A stretch of DNA of 64,000 nucleotides from Moniliella sp. 'wahieum' (taxonomy: Eukaryota; Basidiomycota; Moniliellomycetes; Moniliellales; Moniliellaceae). The position numbers and the translations under genes are program-made. Positions 33,703 to 45,298 of this stretch are shown here, piece after piece (positions within the stretch are counted from its first letter, which is position 1; every line of letters starts with the position of its first letter). The notes below the pieces were generated by a model. It was not told the DNA's origin and did no database searches. It saw nothing but the letters and a program-made list of their open reading frames with translations. The stretch covers positions 186,001 to 250,000 of the forward strand of contig RSEE01000062.1 of NCBI GenBank assembly GCA_003971905.1, written 5' to 3'.

Positions 33703-33930
33703 TGTTGAGCCATCGGGTGTTGGCTCGTGCTTTGGCCAATGTCCCTTCAGTTCCTCATCATGCCTGGGAGCTCTGTTTTCTTCCTGTTTTTCCTTGTTCA
33801 GCAGCTTGTAGCCCCTGGTGGCGACTCGCTGCTTGATGTTCCTCTGTAGGCGTTGCTGGTTGGCTTAGACCACCACCACACCAGTGCGATTGCATCACCC
33901 TCGAGGACCATCAGGACTCCAGGTCTCATC
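33703..33930 (+). repeat. dispersed repeat, copy 1
   Basis: About 228 bp, beginning TGTTGAGCCATCGGGT and ending CTCCAGGTCTCATCAG. It recurs at 50799-51027 in the same orientation with roughly 85-90% identity by eye. No open frame or transposase is seen inside. It may be a solo LTR, a MITE or a SINE remnant. Confidence 0.85.
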
Positions 33931-34574
33931 AGGATCTCTTTTTTGGGCGCGACAAGCAGAGGGTGGTGGGGGAGGCGGAACAGGGGGAGCGGAGCGAATC
34001 AAGTGACCAAGCCAGAGTTTCCCGGCAACGGGCTTAATAGAGCGTCTACTAGTCCACTGGGCGCTTGGAGAACCGGCCCCACAGCGCACACTGGCGCCAT
34101 GCCAGGCCATGTCTCGGGGGGGCATGAGGAGGCACGGGAGAGAGTAGCAAACGCGGTTAAGTAGCGGAGGCGACTAGGTAGGCAAAAGGGGGTGGGGTGA
34201 ATAGCATTGTACCCACGCATGGGGTCATCCTACTTGTACACAGTAGTGAAGAGAAGAAGGTAGCTCAAACAAAAGTACCAGGCAGCTTGGACCACTAAGT
34301 CTTACTGTGGTAAATGATACTATACGGGTTTGTTGGGGCATACTACATGCTCCTTACTGTCTGGACATGATCCTCCTTTTCGATAGAAGGAAATGCCTCA
34401 TTGGAGTCCCTCTGCGGAAATCTTTGGGAGTACTGAAGGGGAAATCAAGAGCTGCTGCTCTAACCAGACTTCATCTATTGACGGAAAAGTCGATAAGCAG
34501 AAAAATGAGGGCAAGCCAACCCTTCGGAGAGAGAATACACTCAGGGGAGGGCCATCCTCAGGTTCTAACACGAA
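33931..34574. other. spacer upstream of tRNA-Leu
   Basis: No supported gene. A few short open frames in different registers overlap one another. Confidence 0.45.
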
Positions 34575-34670
34575 GGCGAGATAGCGAAAGTGGTCTAACG
34601 CGCTGTGTTAAGGACGCTTAATCCTAAACCGCAGTCATCCGGGGCGTGGGTTCGAATCCCACTCTCGTCA
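34575..34670 (+). tRNA. tRNA-Leu (anticodon AAG), with a short intron
   Basis: Acceptor stem GGCGAGA pairs with TCTCGTC (one G-U); D arm GCG...CGC; anticodon stem CTGTG/CGCAG encloses TTAAGG plus an intron of about 15 nt (ACGCTTAATCCTAAA); a variable arm suited to a class II tRNA; T arm GTGGG-TTCGAAT-CCCAC; discriminator A, as expected for leucine. Nuclear Leu tRNAs of fungi often carry an intron directly 3' of the anticodon. Confidence 0.88.
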
Positions 34671-34671
34671 C

Positions 34672-34677
34672 TTTTTT
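34672..34677 (+). terminator. RNA polymerase III T-run terminator
   Basis: Six Ts start two bases after the tRNA-Leu discriminator, the usual Pol III stop signal. Confidence 0.85.
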
Positions 34678-34749
34678 ACACTGAACCCCCCGCCATTCAC
34701 TCCCAGAAAACACATAACGCCAACTACTGAATGAATGCAACCATGTATC

Positions 34750-34843
34750 AGGTCATGTGGTGGTCTAAGCAAATTCACTACACATGACCTGTGAGTGGCT
34801 AAGGTGTTGACCGGAGGTCCGAGGGCCAATCACCTCTAGCCAC
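34750..34843. repeat. two adjacent inverted repeats (hairpins)
   Basis: Hairpin 1: AGGTCATGTG at 34750-34759 pairs with CACATGACCT at 34781-34790. Hairpin 2: GTGGCTAAGGTG at 34795-34806 pairs with CACCTCTAGCCAC at 34831-34843, with a further inner TTGACC/GGCCAA pairing. They lie 80 nt beyond the tRNA-Leu terminator. Could be a decayed small element end or a structured RNA; not identified. Confidence 0.7.
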
Positions 34844-35764
34844 ATCAGTGACCTGGTCATCAACGCGCTGAACGCGCATTCGATCGGATTCGCTCGGGCC
34901 TCAGATGGTCTAGCGTCCGAGCACAGTTTCTTCTTCTCTTCTCCTTCTTCTTCTCCTTCTTCTCCTTTGATTCCTGTCCTGGGCCTAGTCCCGCATCCTG
35001 TCTTCGAACCATCACCTTCAGCCTCTGTTGTCCATCAGACTTGCTGGGAGACGTACTACTAATAGGCCAATATAAGGAGACGGGGAACCATCTTGGTTCC
35101 ATGAACTGGATGAGCGACTGTGGGGGGCCATTCACATACTACACTGATGAAGTAGCTAGCGACTATAGTCCGTCAACGACACTTTTGGAGCCGCATCCGC
35201 CAAGCGAGAAGCAAGGAGGTGAGCATCAAGCCGCGGGCGCAAGGGTTTTCAAGCAGGCTCGTAGTAGGCAAAATGTGCTTGCCAGGTTTTGATGGAGAGG
35301 GCCTGTGAATCGCGAGAAGGACAACATGCGACGACTCCAGTGAAGAGAGATGAAAACACGAGGCTCTACTTATACTATCTATATCTGTGATGATCCACTC
35401 ACCTCTGTGGTGGGCTGCCCATGCATCCTTCTGATTCTCAGTCGGCCTTGGCAGAAGCAAGGAAAAGAGTAGGCAAACGATCATGATCAACGTACGGGAC
35501 AAGATGCACAAACCAAAGAGAACAAAGAGGAACACAAACAGTAAAGTCACATCGTGGAAACGGCGGGCGGGGAGAGAGAGGGTAGGGGGGAGTGTGGTAG
35601 GGGAGTGGCAGGGGGTGGCAGGCAACAACTGGTGGGGGAAAAAAGCAAGCCAAATTCGTGCAGAGGGATCGATCCGTCAAGGGAAGCAAAGGAACGAAGC
35701 AGAGGCAGAGGGGGGGGGGCAGACAGCCCCATAGACCCCTCTCATGTCCCATGCCCCATACCTC
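34844..35764. other. spacer downstream of the myosin gene
   Basis: No firm gene. A minus-strand open frame at 35173-35628 has a strongly hydrophobic stretch (VTLLFVFLFVLFGLCILS) that could be a membrane segment or simply T-rich DNA. TTCTTCTCC repeats lie at 34928-34975. Confidence 0.4.
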
Positions 35765-38700
35765 TTAGGTCCCCGTCATGTGCGCCACATCCTTACGCCA
35801 GACCGAGATGTGCTCGTCGGCCTGGGCCTTGCACTGGTCCAGTGCGCGCTGCAACGAGCGCACCACCTCATCATCGGCGCCCGTCTCGTTCTGCAAGCTA
35901 GTGTACAGTGCCTGCAACTGCGCATAGCGCATCTGACTCTCGTCCAAGCTGGCGCGCAAGTCGCGCACCTGCGCCAACAGATCGACGGACACTTGCTGGC
36001 TCTCCTTTGGGCTTGGGTGGATTGTTGGTAGGCCTTCTCTAGCGCTTGGAATCGCGCCGTCAGCAGCGTCACGTCTTCCCCCGTCTCGCCCTCGGAACCA
36101 GCACCGACTTGGCGCTGAAGCTACGATAGAGGAGATGGGCGTTCGTCAGTACCTCGTGGCGGTTGCGGGAGGGGGGCCAGGGGGGGAAGGGGGAGGACGT
36201 ACCAGTTCCTTATCATTCTTCAGCTGCGCGTGCTCTGCTGCAACGTGGCCAGGACCTGTCGGTGGGCATCCAATTCGGCCGTGACATTGTCCAAGTCCAG
36301 TTGGTATTTACGGCGAGACTCATGGAGGGCCTGCTGGGCCGCTCGAGCTGCTTGAGCATGTGCTGGCGTTCCGTTTCAAAGGCCTGCTTGTCTCCGTCGG
36401 CCGGGGCGGCATGAGCTTTGGAGCTGGCGGATCTGTGCGCGCAACGAATCGGCCTCGGTTTGGGCGAGATGAGCACGAGCTTTGCCTGAGCCAGCTCGTG
36501 CTCGGCCTGCTGAGTGCGAACTTGGGTCCGCGCTCGGCCCTGGTCGCCCTTGACACGGTCCACTCGAGCGCTTGCAAGCGGGCATAGTACTGGTCCGCTT
36601 TGGCTTTGTACAGGTGCGCCGTCTCGCGTGCCTCGGCCAGGGCATGGCTTCCGCTAGACGAGTCGATTTGGAGCTCCTGCAACGCCGTGCGCAACGAGGC
36701 AGTTTCCATCCTGCCCTGGTTGTGGGCCAAGCGCTCGGCATCGAGTGCGGCGCGCGCCTCGGCCAACTGGTCTCCAGCGCATCTCTCGACCGTACCACCT
36801 GAGCCAAGTCCTGCTTGACTTGGATCAACTCGGGCTGACTCGACTCGTCTTGCGCGCGGCCGAACTGACATTGTCCGCCGAGTAGCGGCCGAGGCAACGC
36901 GGCTCTCAGCCAAGGCCTGCGCTTGGGCAGAGTAAATGTTGCCCCGCGTGCCCCCCAAACATGAGCGTTTTGCGCTTCACGTCCCCAGCTGCGCCAAGCG
37001 GGCCCTTCTTTTCGGCGAGGAGAAGTCGCGCGGGGTCTGCAGGGGCGAGGGGGGGAGAGAACGGGCGTGTTGCGCTTTTGGCTGCGGAGCAAATCTGCTT
37101 TGGCCTCCATGTCGCTCTTCGAGCTCGTCGTGGCCAATGCGGAGCTCATCGAGGATCTTTTTGGTCAAGTCAGGATTGCCATGCCCATGAGCAACAACTC
37201 CTCCAGGTTGGCAAACGTGGTACCCCGAGCGGCCTGGGAGCTGCGCAGTTGCTTTTCCAACGCCGCGATTCGCGATTCGTACTCGTGCTTGGTCCGAGCC
37301 AAGATTTCTTCGGCATGCAGCTCTTTCCTCCGGCTTGTCGACAAGGCTTCGTCTCTCTGCCGGCGTGCGTCGCGGGAAGACTGTTGGAGCTGGGCAAGCT
37401 CGGTAGAATGCTTGTTGCCCTGGTCCGCATGAAGTGGGCGGGTACGATTCAGCTGGGTAAGTTGGTGGGTCAAATCTTCGTTTTCGCCAATCAGCCTCGT
37501 CTTGGTCTTTTCAAGGGTGCGAGTGTAGTTGAGGAGTTCATGCAACTTGGCTTGCGTCTCAGCGAGCTGACGGTCAGTATACTTTTTGGCTTCTTCCAAT
37601 ACATGGACATGCTCGACAATTGTCTTGTTGGTCATGCTCTGCGCCCGACGCAACTCCACCTGTGTTTCTGCTAGGGCCGAATGAAGTTGAGCCAATTCGG
37701 CCGCCTGGGCCTGTGCGTCCCTCTCCAGCTCAACAACTTGGTTTTGAAGCGCGGTTGCTTTGGCCGTGACCGACCTGTGCAGGTCTCGTTCCGCCTCGAG
37801 GTCCAATGCGAGAGCAGCATGCTTGTCCTTCCACTCTTGCCGGAACGTTGCAACGGCACAAGCTGTTCGTCCTCCAGGGCACGGTGTTTCGCCTCGGCCT
37901 TGGCCAACGCAGCTTTAAGCTGGTCGTGCCGATTGTTGACAGTGTCCAACTCGCGTGAGACCGACTCATGATGGGACCGTGCCTGAGCCAAGTCGGCCTG
38001 GGCAACGGACTTGGCTTGCTCTGCCGCGGCCAAACTCTCGCCCAGGAGAGCAAGTTGAGCCGTGTGGTGGTCGACTTGCTGTTGAGCAGCCTCGAGTGCC
38101 TGTTGGGAAGAAGCGTGCTCCGCTTGCCAGCGCGCCACCTCGGACGTGAGCAGGGTAACCTTCTTGGTGAGTTCCGTCTGGGCCTGGCGTGCGCGTGTTG
38201 GTCCCGAGCCAGCTGGGCCCGCAGCTCCGACAGTTCCTCCGCCTGCGCAGTTTGGAGTGCGTGTAGTTTCTCGTCGCCCTCTGAAGTCTTTTCCATCAAC
38301 AAGTTGGTCGTTCGATCCAGGTCCGCCTGCAGGCGTTCGGTCGACTGCACCAGCTCGGCCTGTCGTGCCTGTGCAGCCTCCAACTCGGCTACCGTAGCGT
38401 CCAGGTGGGCCTTGTGTTCGGTCGAGGCAAGCTTGTGAGCATCCCGCTCGCGTTGCGAGACAAGCAGCTCCTTTTTAGCTGCGCTCAACTCTGCTGCGGT
38501 CGCGCGGTGTGCCGCCTCGACTTGTTGGTGCGCTTGCTTGAGGCTGTCCATCTCGAGTGCAAGGGCTTGATGGTGAGTGTCGCGTTGGGCCGACTCAGAT
38601 TGGAGGCGTTTGCGCGCGCTAACGGCCTCGCTCAAACGATGTTCGATATCTTCCACTTGCTCCTTCCAGCGTGCTTCGGCCCGCTTGCGATCCTCCTCAC

Positions 38701-41700
38701 TTTGAGCCACCTTGCGTGCCAAAGCTGCCTTCTCCTTCTCGACGAGCTGGAGGGCGGTGCGCAAGCGCTCAGCATCGGCCTGGTGGGAAGCCAAATCGCG
38801 GGTATGTTGTTCCCCACGGGTGGTCCACTGCGTTTGTTCGTCCTGCAACTGAGCCAGCGAGGCGGCAAGAGCCTGGTGCTCTTCTTGCAACCGAACCAAG
38901 GTTTCTTCGGCATCTTGTTTGGCGTCCTGGGCCGCGTCGAGGTGTTGCTCCAAGGCATCCATGTCGGCGTGAAGCCCAGCGATTTCCTCTCTCAACTGAG
39001 CCTCGTGTTCCTGGCTGCGGCCAAGAGCTGGTCCTTATCGGTGGCCAAGGCGCGTTCCTGTGCGAGCTCCGCCTCTGCCTTTGCGACTTGAGACTCAAGG
39101 TGATGTTTGAGTTGGGCCAAGCGGGTACGTTCCTGTTCTTCGCGTTCGGCCCGCTCTGAAGCCAACTGCAACGCCAGTTCCTTTTGCCGCAACTCCTCGT
39201 CCTGCCGCGTCGCAGCGAGGAGAGGACGAACTTTGGTGTAGAGTTGCCACCAGGGCCATTGACGAAGTTCAACGTACTCGCGTGCGTTGCGCTGGATCAA
39301 CCGAATGGCCGCCGCTCGGTTCAACACTTTTTTCATTGCCCGCCGTGCGGTATACATGCGACAAGCGGCGCCAAAGCGGGTAAAGAGGTGGTACAACAGT
39401 TTGTCCCTCCGCTCTTCCAGCTCGGCAAGTACGCCAGCCTTGAAAAAGACCTTGGACGTGCCAATCTTGAAGCAAGACCGATGCAGCTCAAGTGCATCGA
39501 CCATGCGTTGAACGGCCTTGCGACCGTCCATGTAACCACGCGGGATGATGCCCTGTGTCAGGACCTCGTACCGGTTCCGAAACTCGCTAAAGAACAAACG
39601 GTTGGGGTAGCCAAGCCGAGCGATCCGAATGCCCTCGAGCACACCATTGCAACGCAGCTGTTCCAGCACAAGGGGTACGTCCATCTTGCCCGGTTTTTTG
39701 TCCGTGTTGGGGACAATGCATCTAACAAAGTGAGGTTGGGTGCTGGCCAACTGAGCCATGAGCGAGGCAAGTTGTTCCTTGTGCCGCTGGGCGACGGTGC
39801 GGAAGGCGCCTCGCTTCTTTCGCTTGCCACTCGGCGCCAAGTGATCCAAGTCGCCAGCATACTCGGCAAAAAGCGAGGCAATATACCGGTCGGTCGACTG
39901 AAGAGGACACGCGTCAAGTTATCGTTGAGGGGGTCCTTGTTCTTGTCGAGCCATTGTTCGGTGCGGTACTCGACTGCACCGGCATAGTGTTTGACGGTGA
40001 ATCCCTGTCCGAACCGGGCTGGGGAGTACTTGCTAGCTGCAGTGGCGGGCGAAATGTCATTGGTGGAAGTAGATGACATTTTGGATGCCTCGCCGTTGGG
40101 ACCCCAGACGCCATTGAGTTTCTCGGTAAATGTCAAATCGGTTGCCTTGGGCATGATACACTCCTCGTCGAGAGTGGAAAGGATACCGACAGGCGAGGTA
40201 CTTTCAATCAGCAAGATGGTCGGCTGAAGGTCCAAGCCAAAGTTGACAAAATCCCACTCGATCCCTTCCCGAGCATACTCCTCCTGTTCGAGGATGAACA
40301 TGTGGTGATTAAAGAACTGCTGGAGCTTTTCGTTGGTATAGTTGATGCACAGCTGTTCGAACGAGTTGTGCTCAAAAATCTCAAACCCGGCAATGTCGAG
40401 CACACCAATAAAGGAGCTCTTGGAGGTGGGACGGTCGAGAGCTCTGTTGATCCGGTCTACGATCGAGGCGAACGTCTTTTCATAGATGGTCTTACACAGC
40501 GCACCCATCTCATCCAGCACTTGTTTCCTGGTCCGGCTGTTGGTCACCCATTCCCGGCCCGCCCGAGCACGGGGACGGGTCAAGGCATTGGTAAAGTCCG
40601 CCTCGGGCAAGCCAAGGACGTGGCAAACCTTCTCGACCTGGTCAGGGTTTTGGATTCTGGCCTGCTCCCCAACCGAAGCGACGTCCAAGTTGCCCACATG
40701 CAGGATGGCTGCTACCACACGGAACAGGTTGACGCGTTCCTCGGGGGAAAAGCCCACAACATTAAGGGCGTTCATCAGGACGCGGAACTCGGATGCATCA
40801 TCGACGCCTTCAACGTCCTTGCGCGTGTCCTTGAGGTATGCATAGTCATCTGGCGAGCTGGACAAGGAGTTTTTCTGAAAAAAAAGGGGAAAGCAACACG
40901 TCAGAACGCGGCACCCAAATAGAGACACGCCCAAGCGCATTCGCGAGGAGGGGGAGGGGGGGGGGGGGGGGATACATACGCTTGAGTTCGTGCGCATCGC
41001 TGCGGAGGAGTTGATAAAAATGTGAAAGGAACGTTCGCGGGTGGACCGAGTGGTAACGCGGGACTTTTCCAACAGATACCAATCGATGTTGGCGCCCGCA
41101 ATAGCACCCAACGAGGTGAACTCGATGCGGACAAACTTGCCAAAGCGGGAAGAGTTGTTGTTGCGGATGGTCTGGGCATTGCCAAAGGACTCGAGGATGG
41201 GGTTGGCTTGAAGGATCTGACGCTCAAGAAGGCCAAGGCGTTTGGAGGCCAAGCCATCAATGCCTTGCAGATGGTCCTCGACGTACCGACTGGACGTGGT
41301 GCGGGTGCGAGGCGGGGAGCCGTCGGGCTCGGGAGGAGACATGGCTGCCACCGTGTCAGCAGCAATGGCAGCGAGGTACTGGATCACTTTTTTCGTGTTC
41401 TCCGTCTTGCCCGCGCCGCTTTCGCCCGTGATGAGCAGCGACTGGTTCTCGCGCTGGTCGAGCATGTTGCGCATCGCGCCATCGGCGACAGCATAGATAT
41501 GGGGTGCATTGTCTTCGCGCCGCTTGCCCTTGTAGGCAGCGACGTATGCGTCCGTGTAGATGGGAAGAGGGTGGTAGGGGTTGACGGCAACCAGGAAGAG
41601 GCCCGAGAATGTCTGCGGAGGGAAAGAGAAAATGTGTCAGGGTCAGGGCGTCGCACGGGGCCCAGGCCCAGGCGGGCACAAGCTTAGAAGAGAGAGAGGA

Positions 41701-42124
41701 GAGGAGAGGAGAGGAGAGGGGTTAGGTGGCAGGCATACATAGATGAGTCCGCTGAGGTAGCGCTGGCGCAAGTTGTGTACGACGCTTGCTTCGTTGAGGT
41801 AGGTGAGGTGGGCAATGTCGTCGACCTTGTCAAACTTGGGGGGGTTCATGGGCGCCAGGTCGTCGACAGGGACGGAGCGGGTGGTGCCGTCGGCGGTGAA
41901 GCGGACGACGGAGTGGGTGTCGGGGGCGCCGGGGGCTGGATCGTCGACGGTGGCCGGGAGGTAGCCCGCGGTGGGGTCGGGCACCCAGACATAGGTCTTG
42001 GCCGCAAACTCGCGGCGGCGGCAGCCTCCTCGAGCGAGGCGGCGGGGCCAGCGAGGCGGGGGGCGGTGGCGGCGGCGGCGGCGGCGGCGGCGTGTGCGCG
42101 TGCCTTGGGGTGGGCCGTCGCCAT
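35765..42124 (-). CDS. MYO1: class II myosin heavy chain
   Basis: The conventional myosin motor of the cytokinetic actomyosin ring. Start ATG 42124 (MATAHPKARAHAAAAAAAAT), with an Ala-rich lead. Exon 1 42124-41739, intron 126 nt, exon 2 41612-40980, intron 105 nt (40979-40875), then a long exon; another intron lies at about 36201-36125. The head has an SH3-like start (AKTYVWVPDPTAGYLPATV), P-loop GESGAGKT (about 41430-41405), switch I NNNSSRFGKF, switch II DIAGFEIFEHNSFEQLCINY, and the actin-binding part RCIVPNTDKKPGKM with LEQLRCNGVLEGIRI. A converter GTSKVFFKAG and an IQ-like neck (AAAIRLIQRNAREY) follow. From about 39200 to 35765 the product is heptad-rich coiled coil (Glu/Gln/Ala/Leu), the dimerising tail. 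Total about 2,000 residues, right for a fungal Myo1. One-base frame slips occur in head and tail. It is divergent from the HMG-box gene. Confidence 0.96.
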
Positions 42125-42728
42125 GGTGGGGGGGGGCGGGGCGGTCGGAGGTGGTGGCGGGCACGGATGGATGCGGGTGGGCCGGGCGGTGGCGCTGGCT
42201 GTGTATTTTGTTGCATCTACCCCCCACGCGCCGCCCGCTGACGTCAGCCGCTGCCCCGCCCGCATGGTTGCATTGTGCTTACGCACTACGGGGCGTTCGC
42301 GTGGCGCGTGGCGGTCACGTGCTCGCCTGGCTGGCTGATTCACAGGTTGTTTTCCCATTGTGGGTGTTGCGGGCTGCGCGACGCGTCACGCGTGGCAGGC
42401 TGGCTGTGCGCAACCGACTGGCGTGCAAGTTGGCCCATCCGTCATCCAATCCCAGCCCTGAGCGCCTGAGCAGGCAAGAAAGGCTACAGACAGACACGCT
42501 CCACCATCCAACTACCTCCCGCCATCCACCTGCCGCCCCTGTCTGGTGCGTGTCGCGTCTCGCTTGGCCTCTCCGCCAGCCCCTGCCGCTCACTGGCGAA
42601 CCAGTAGGGGCGGGATGGATGCATGACCGTGGGCGACCACCCCCTCCCCCCCCCCCCGCTCCTGCATCAACTGACCCTCCTCTGTTGCACCCCTCGGTCC
42701 ATTCCTGTGTCCCCCTCCCCAGCCTACC
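42125..42728. promoter_or_regulatory. divergent promoter region, myosin / HMG-box gene
   Basis: A 604-bp space between two start codons pointing apart. It contains a CACGTG E-box at 42316-42321 and C-runs next to the HMG start. No other gene is supported. Confidence 0.55.
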
Positions 42729-43279
42729 ATGACCGGCCCCAGTGGTTCCAAGAGCAAGCCCAAGAACTCGAGCAGTACCCAGAAAGTGAGGCGCACCAAG
42801 AAGGAGAAGGAGATGGGCAAGCCGAAGCGTGCCCTGACGGCCTATGTGCTCTTTTCCCAGGAGATACGCAACCAAGTCAAGGAGGACAACCCAGATGCGG
42901 GTTTTGGTGCGTAGTGTCGAACTGGGTCCGTCCGTGTTGTGTTGGGCCAGGGCATGCTGACTTTCGGTGGGCTGTGTTTCGTGTGATGACGGGTTGGGGG
43001 TTGTTGTTGTGGTTTCGACTTGTTTGGTTGGTTTGGTTTTGCTTGCGGGGTATGTCGGGTGTGCATGGGATTTTGGGGCGCTGTGCTTGATTGGACGGTT
43101 GTTGGGGCGCGGGGGTAGGCGACATAGGTCGGATCCTGGGCCAAATGTGGAAGGACATGGACGATGAGGCCAAGAAGCCGTTCAGGGACATGGCCGATAA
43201 GGACAAGCTGCGGGCGGAGCGCGAGAGAGCCGAGTGGAAGGCGGCGCAGGATGCGGCCCAAGAAGACGAGGAAGAGTAA
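42729..43279 (+). CDS. NHP6: NHP6-type single HMG-box chromatin protein
   Basis: A small non-sequence-specific DNA-bending protein of chromatin, a partner of FACT and of transcription complexes in fungi. Exons 42729-42906 and 43119-43279 join in frame (339 nt, 112 residues); the intron is 212 nt (GTGCGT...GGGTAG). A basic N-terminal arm (residues 1-30, TKKEKEMGKPKR) leads into the box: PKRALTAYVLFSQEIRNQVK, then DNPDAGFGDIGRILGQMW and KPFRDMADKDKLRAERE. A short acidic tail (QEDEEE) ends the protein. Length and the single box fit NHP6 rather than longer HMGB proteins. No frame problem is seen. Confidence 0.95.
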
Positions 43280-44602
43280 CAACACCCGGGACATGGGCCC
43301 TGCCGCCACCGCCACCAGTTTGCCAGTGGGGCGGTGGATGCTAAACGTCGACGGATGAAAGGGGCTAGGCACTGGCGCATAATAATCTTTGTGTTGATGT
43401 TGGGACGGCTGCTATTAGACTACGTTGGGACGGTGTGGGCACATGCGAGGGTCGGGTGGGGAAGCAGGGCGTTCGACCTGGTCAAGGCAGCAGGGAGGGA
43501 GATGAGCGAGCCGCGCCGGCGTGACCGACGAGGCAGAGTAAGCAACGCTTCGGCTAATCGGCGCTAAGCTTAGCGCTAAGCCCCGGTAAGCCAAGGTGAG
43601 CCGCAGCTGAGCGTCACGTGGTGGGCCACCCCACTCGATCACGTGATCGATCCGTCCCGCGAACCACCCTTCTTTGCACCCTCCGATATGGAAAGTAGAG
43701 ATCACTTGTCCCTGTGACATGTGACCGGTGAACAATGGTGGTGTGGTCATGTGATCATGGGATACGTGGCATGGGGCCCGCGTCCCTTCCACGTGGCACG
43801 TGACAAGACGGGGTGGTGCCTTGGCGGCAGCTGCGGCGGAGGCACTGGGCTGCAGGCTGCAGTGGGTGACCGGTGAAGCTGGCTGCACGGGGTGCGACTG
43901 CAGGCGGCGCAGACGCAGCAGGGGGGCAGAGCAAGGCAGGGCAGGGCAGGGCGAGGCCATCCGGTGGGACCCAGTGCGCGCCCAGTACCAGTGCGCGTGT
44001 CGGGCGATGCACGATGGCGCCCAGCACGCGCCGGGAGCCCCGAAACTGGCGCTGCGCCGTATGGCTTGCCTATGCAGCGGCACCACGGGGGCTGTGCGGT
44101 GTGTGCTGCGTGGCCGGGTCGCACAGCGCCAGTGCGGACCCGGCGGTGCGGATGGCGCGGCACTGGCGCAGGCCGTGGCGATGCGTGATGTCCCAGCGCC
44201 GGGCAGTGCAGGGTGCGCAGGGGTGGATGCGACGGGTGACGCGCCATGCGCCCTGCGTCTGCCTGCGCTGCGTGGCCCTGGGACGCGCGGCGGGGCCGGC
44301 GCGGGGCGAGTGTGGCTGGCGTTCTGGGCGTCGGGCAGCGGCCCGCGTCCGGCGTCAGCCGTCAGCCGTCGGCGCATCACGCGTCAGCCCTCAGCCGCGC
44401 CTTCGCCACGCCCGCCCTCTCCCTTAGCTCGCTGCCGCTCCCGACGACGCTGCTGCTGCTGCCCTCGCCGTTGCCCTCGCCGCTCCTCCCGCTGCCTGCG
44501 CTCCTGCTGCCTGGCCCTGCCCCCGCCGCCCCCCGACCCCCCGACGCCCCCCCACAACACCATCCCCCCCACGCTCGCTGCCGCTGTGCTCCCTCGCCCA
44601 CC
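43280..44602. promoter_or_regulatory. intergenic region upstream of RAS1 with four E-boxes
   Basis: Holds a perfect 16-bp palindrome GCGCTAAGCTTAGCGC (43561-43576) and four CACGTG E-boxes (43615-43620, 43640-43645, 43790-43795, 43797-43802), the last two almost touching. CACGTG is the core for bHLH factors of the Cbf1/Pho4 type. A CAGGG run is at about 43925-43955. Long overlapping open frames here are GC-driven and not coding by appearance. Confidence 0.5.
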
Positions 44603-45298
44603 ATGTCTGGCAAGATGATGATCTACAAGCTCGTCGTCCTCGGCGACGGCGGTGTGGGCAAGACGGCCCTCACGATCCAGGTGTGTACATGCTGGCTCTG
44701 CGCTGCTCCCCTCTGCCGCCTGCCTCCGCCCCCCCTACGCTGATGTATGGCCTACTCCTGCTAACCCTCACGCCCTGCCCAGCTCTGTCTCAACCACTTT
44801 GTCGAGACGTACGACCCTACCATCGAAGACTCGTACCGCAAGCAGACCGTCATTGACGACCAGCCCTGCATGCTCGAGGTGCTGGACACTGCCGGCCAAG
44901 AAGAGTACACGGCGCTTCGCGACCAATGGGTGCGCGAGGGCGAGGGGTTCCTGTTGGTATACTCGATTGTCAGTCGGCCCACCTTTGACCGCATTGAGCG
45001 GTTCAAGAACCAAATCACGCGTGTCAAGGACGAGCCCAATGTGCCCACGATGCTGGTGGGCAACAAGTGCGACAAGGCGGACGAACGGGAAGTGTCATTT
45101 GAGGAGGGTCAGGCGCTGGCGATGCGTCTCAACTGCCAGTTTGTCGAGACGTCGGCCAAGACGTGCGTCAATGTCGAGAAGGCCTACCTCAATGTGGTCC
45201 GCATGATCCGGGAACAGCGCGGTGAGATTGTCAACAAGCAGTCCAAATCGAAAAAGAAGGCTGGCAAGGACAAGAAGCGCAAGTGCTATGTACTCTGA
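44603..45298 (+). CDS. RAS1: Ras GTPase (fungal Ras1 type)
   Basis: Membrane-bound signalling GTPase acting on adenylyl cyclase and/or MAPK routes that control growth and morphogenesis. Exons 44603-44680 and 44783-45298 join in frame (594 nt, 197 residues); the 102-nt intron begins GTGTGT and ends CCCAG. Motifs: P-loop GDGGVGKT, effector loop ETYDPTIEDSYRKQ, DTAGQEEYTALRDQW (switch II with catalytic Gln), GNKCDKAD and ETSAKTC. The hypervariable tail is short and Lys-rich (KSKKKAGKDKKRK), ending in the CaaX box CYVL, whose final Leu favours geranylgeranylation. No extra palmitoylation cysteine is next to the box, so anchoring probably relies on the polybasic stretch. The frame is intact. Confidence 0.97.

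Noticed and set aside
36160-39990. Several plus-strand open frames of 80-270 codons across the myosin gene
   Set aside because: They are antisense shadows of the repetitive coiled-coil and head coding sequence on the minus strand, with no family resemblance.
41998-42732. Plus-strand open frame of 244 codons opposite the myosin start
   Set aside because: Arg/Gly/Pro-rich shadow of the myosin first exon and of the divergent promoter.
43800-44600. Plus-strand open frames of up to 270 codons upstream of RAS1
   Set aside because: Composition is GC-driven (Arg/Ala/Gly/Pro), frames overlap on both strands, and they run into the RAS1 start without a protein-like pattern.
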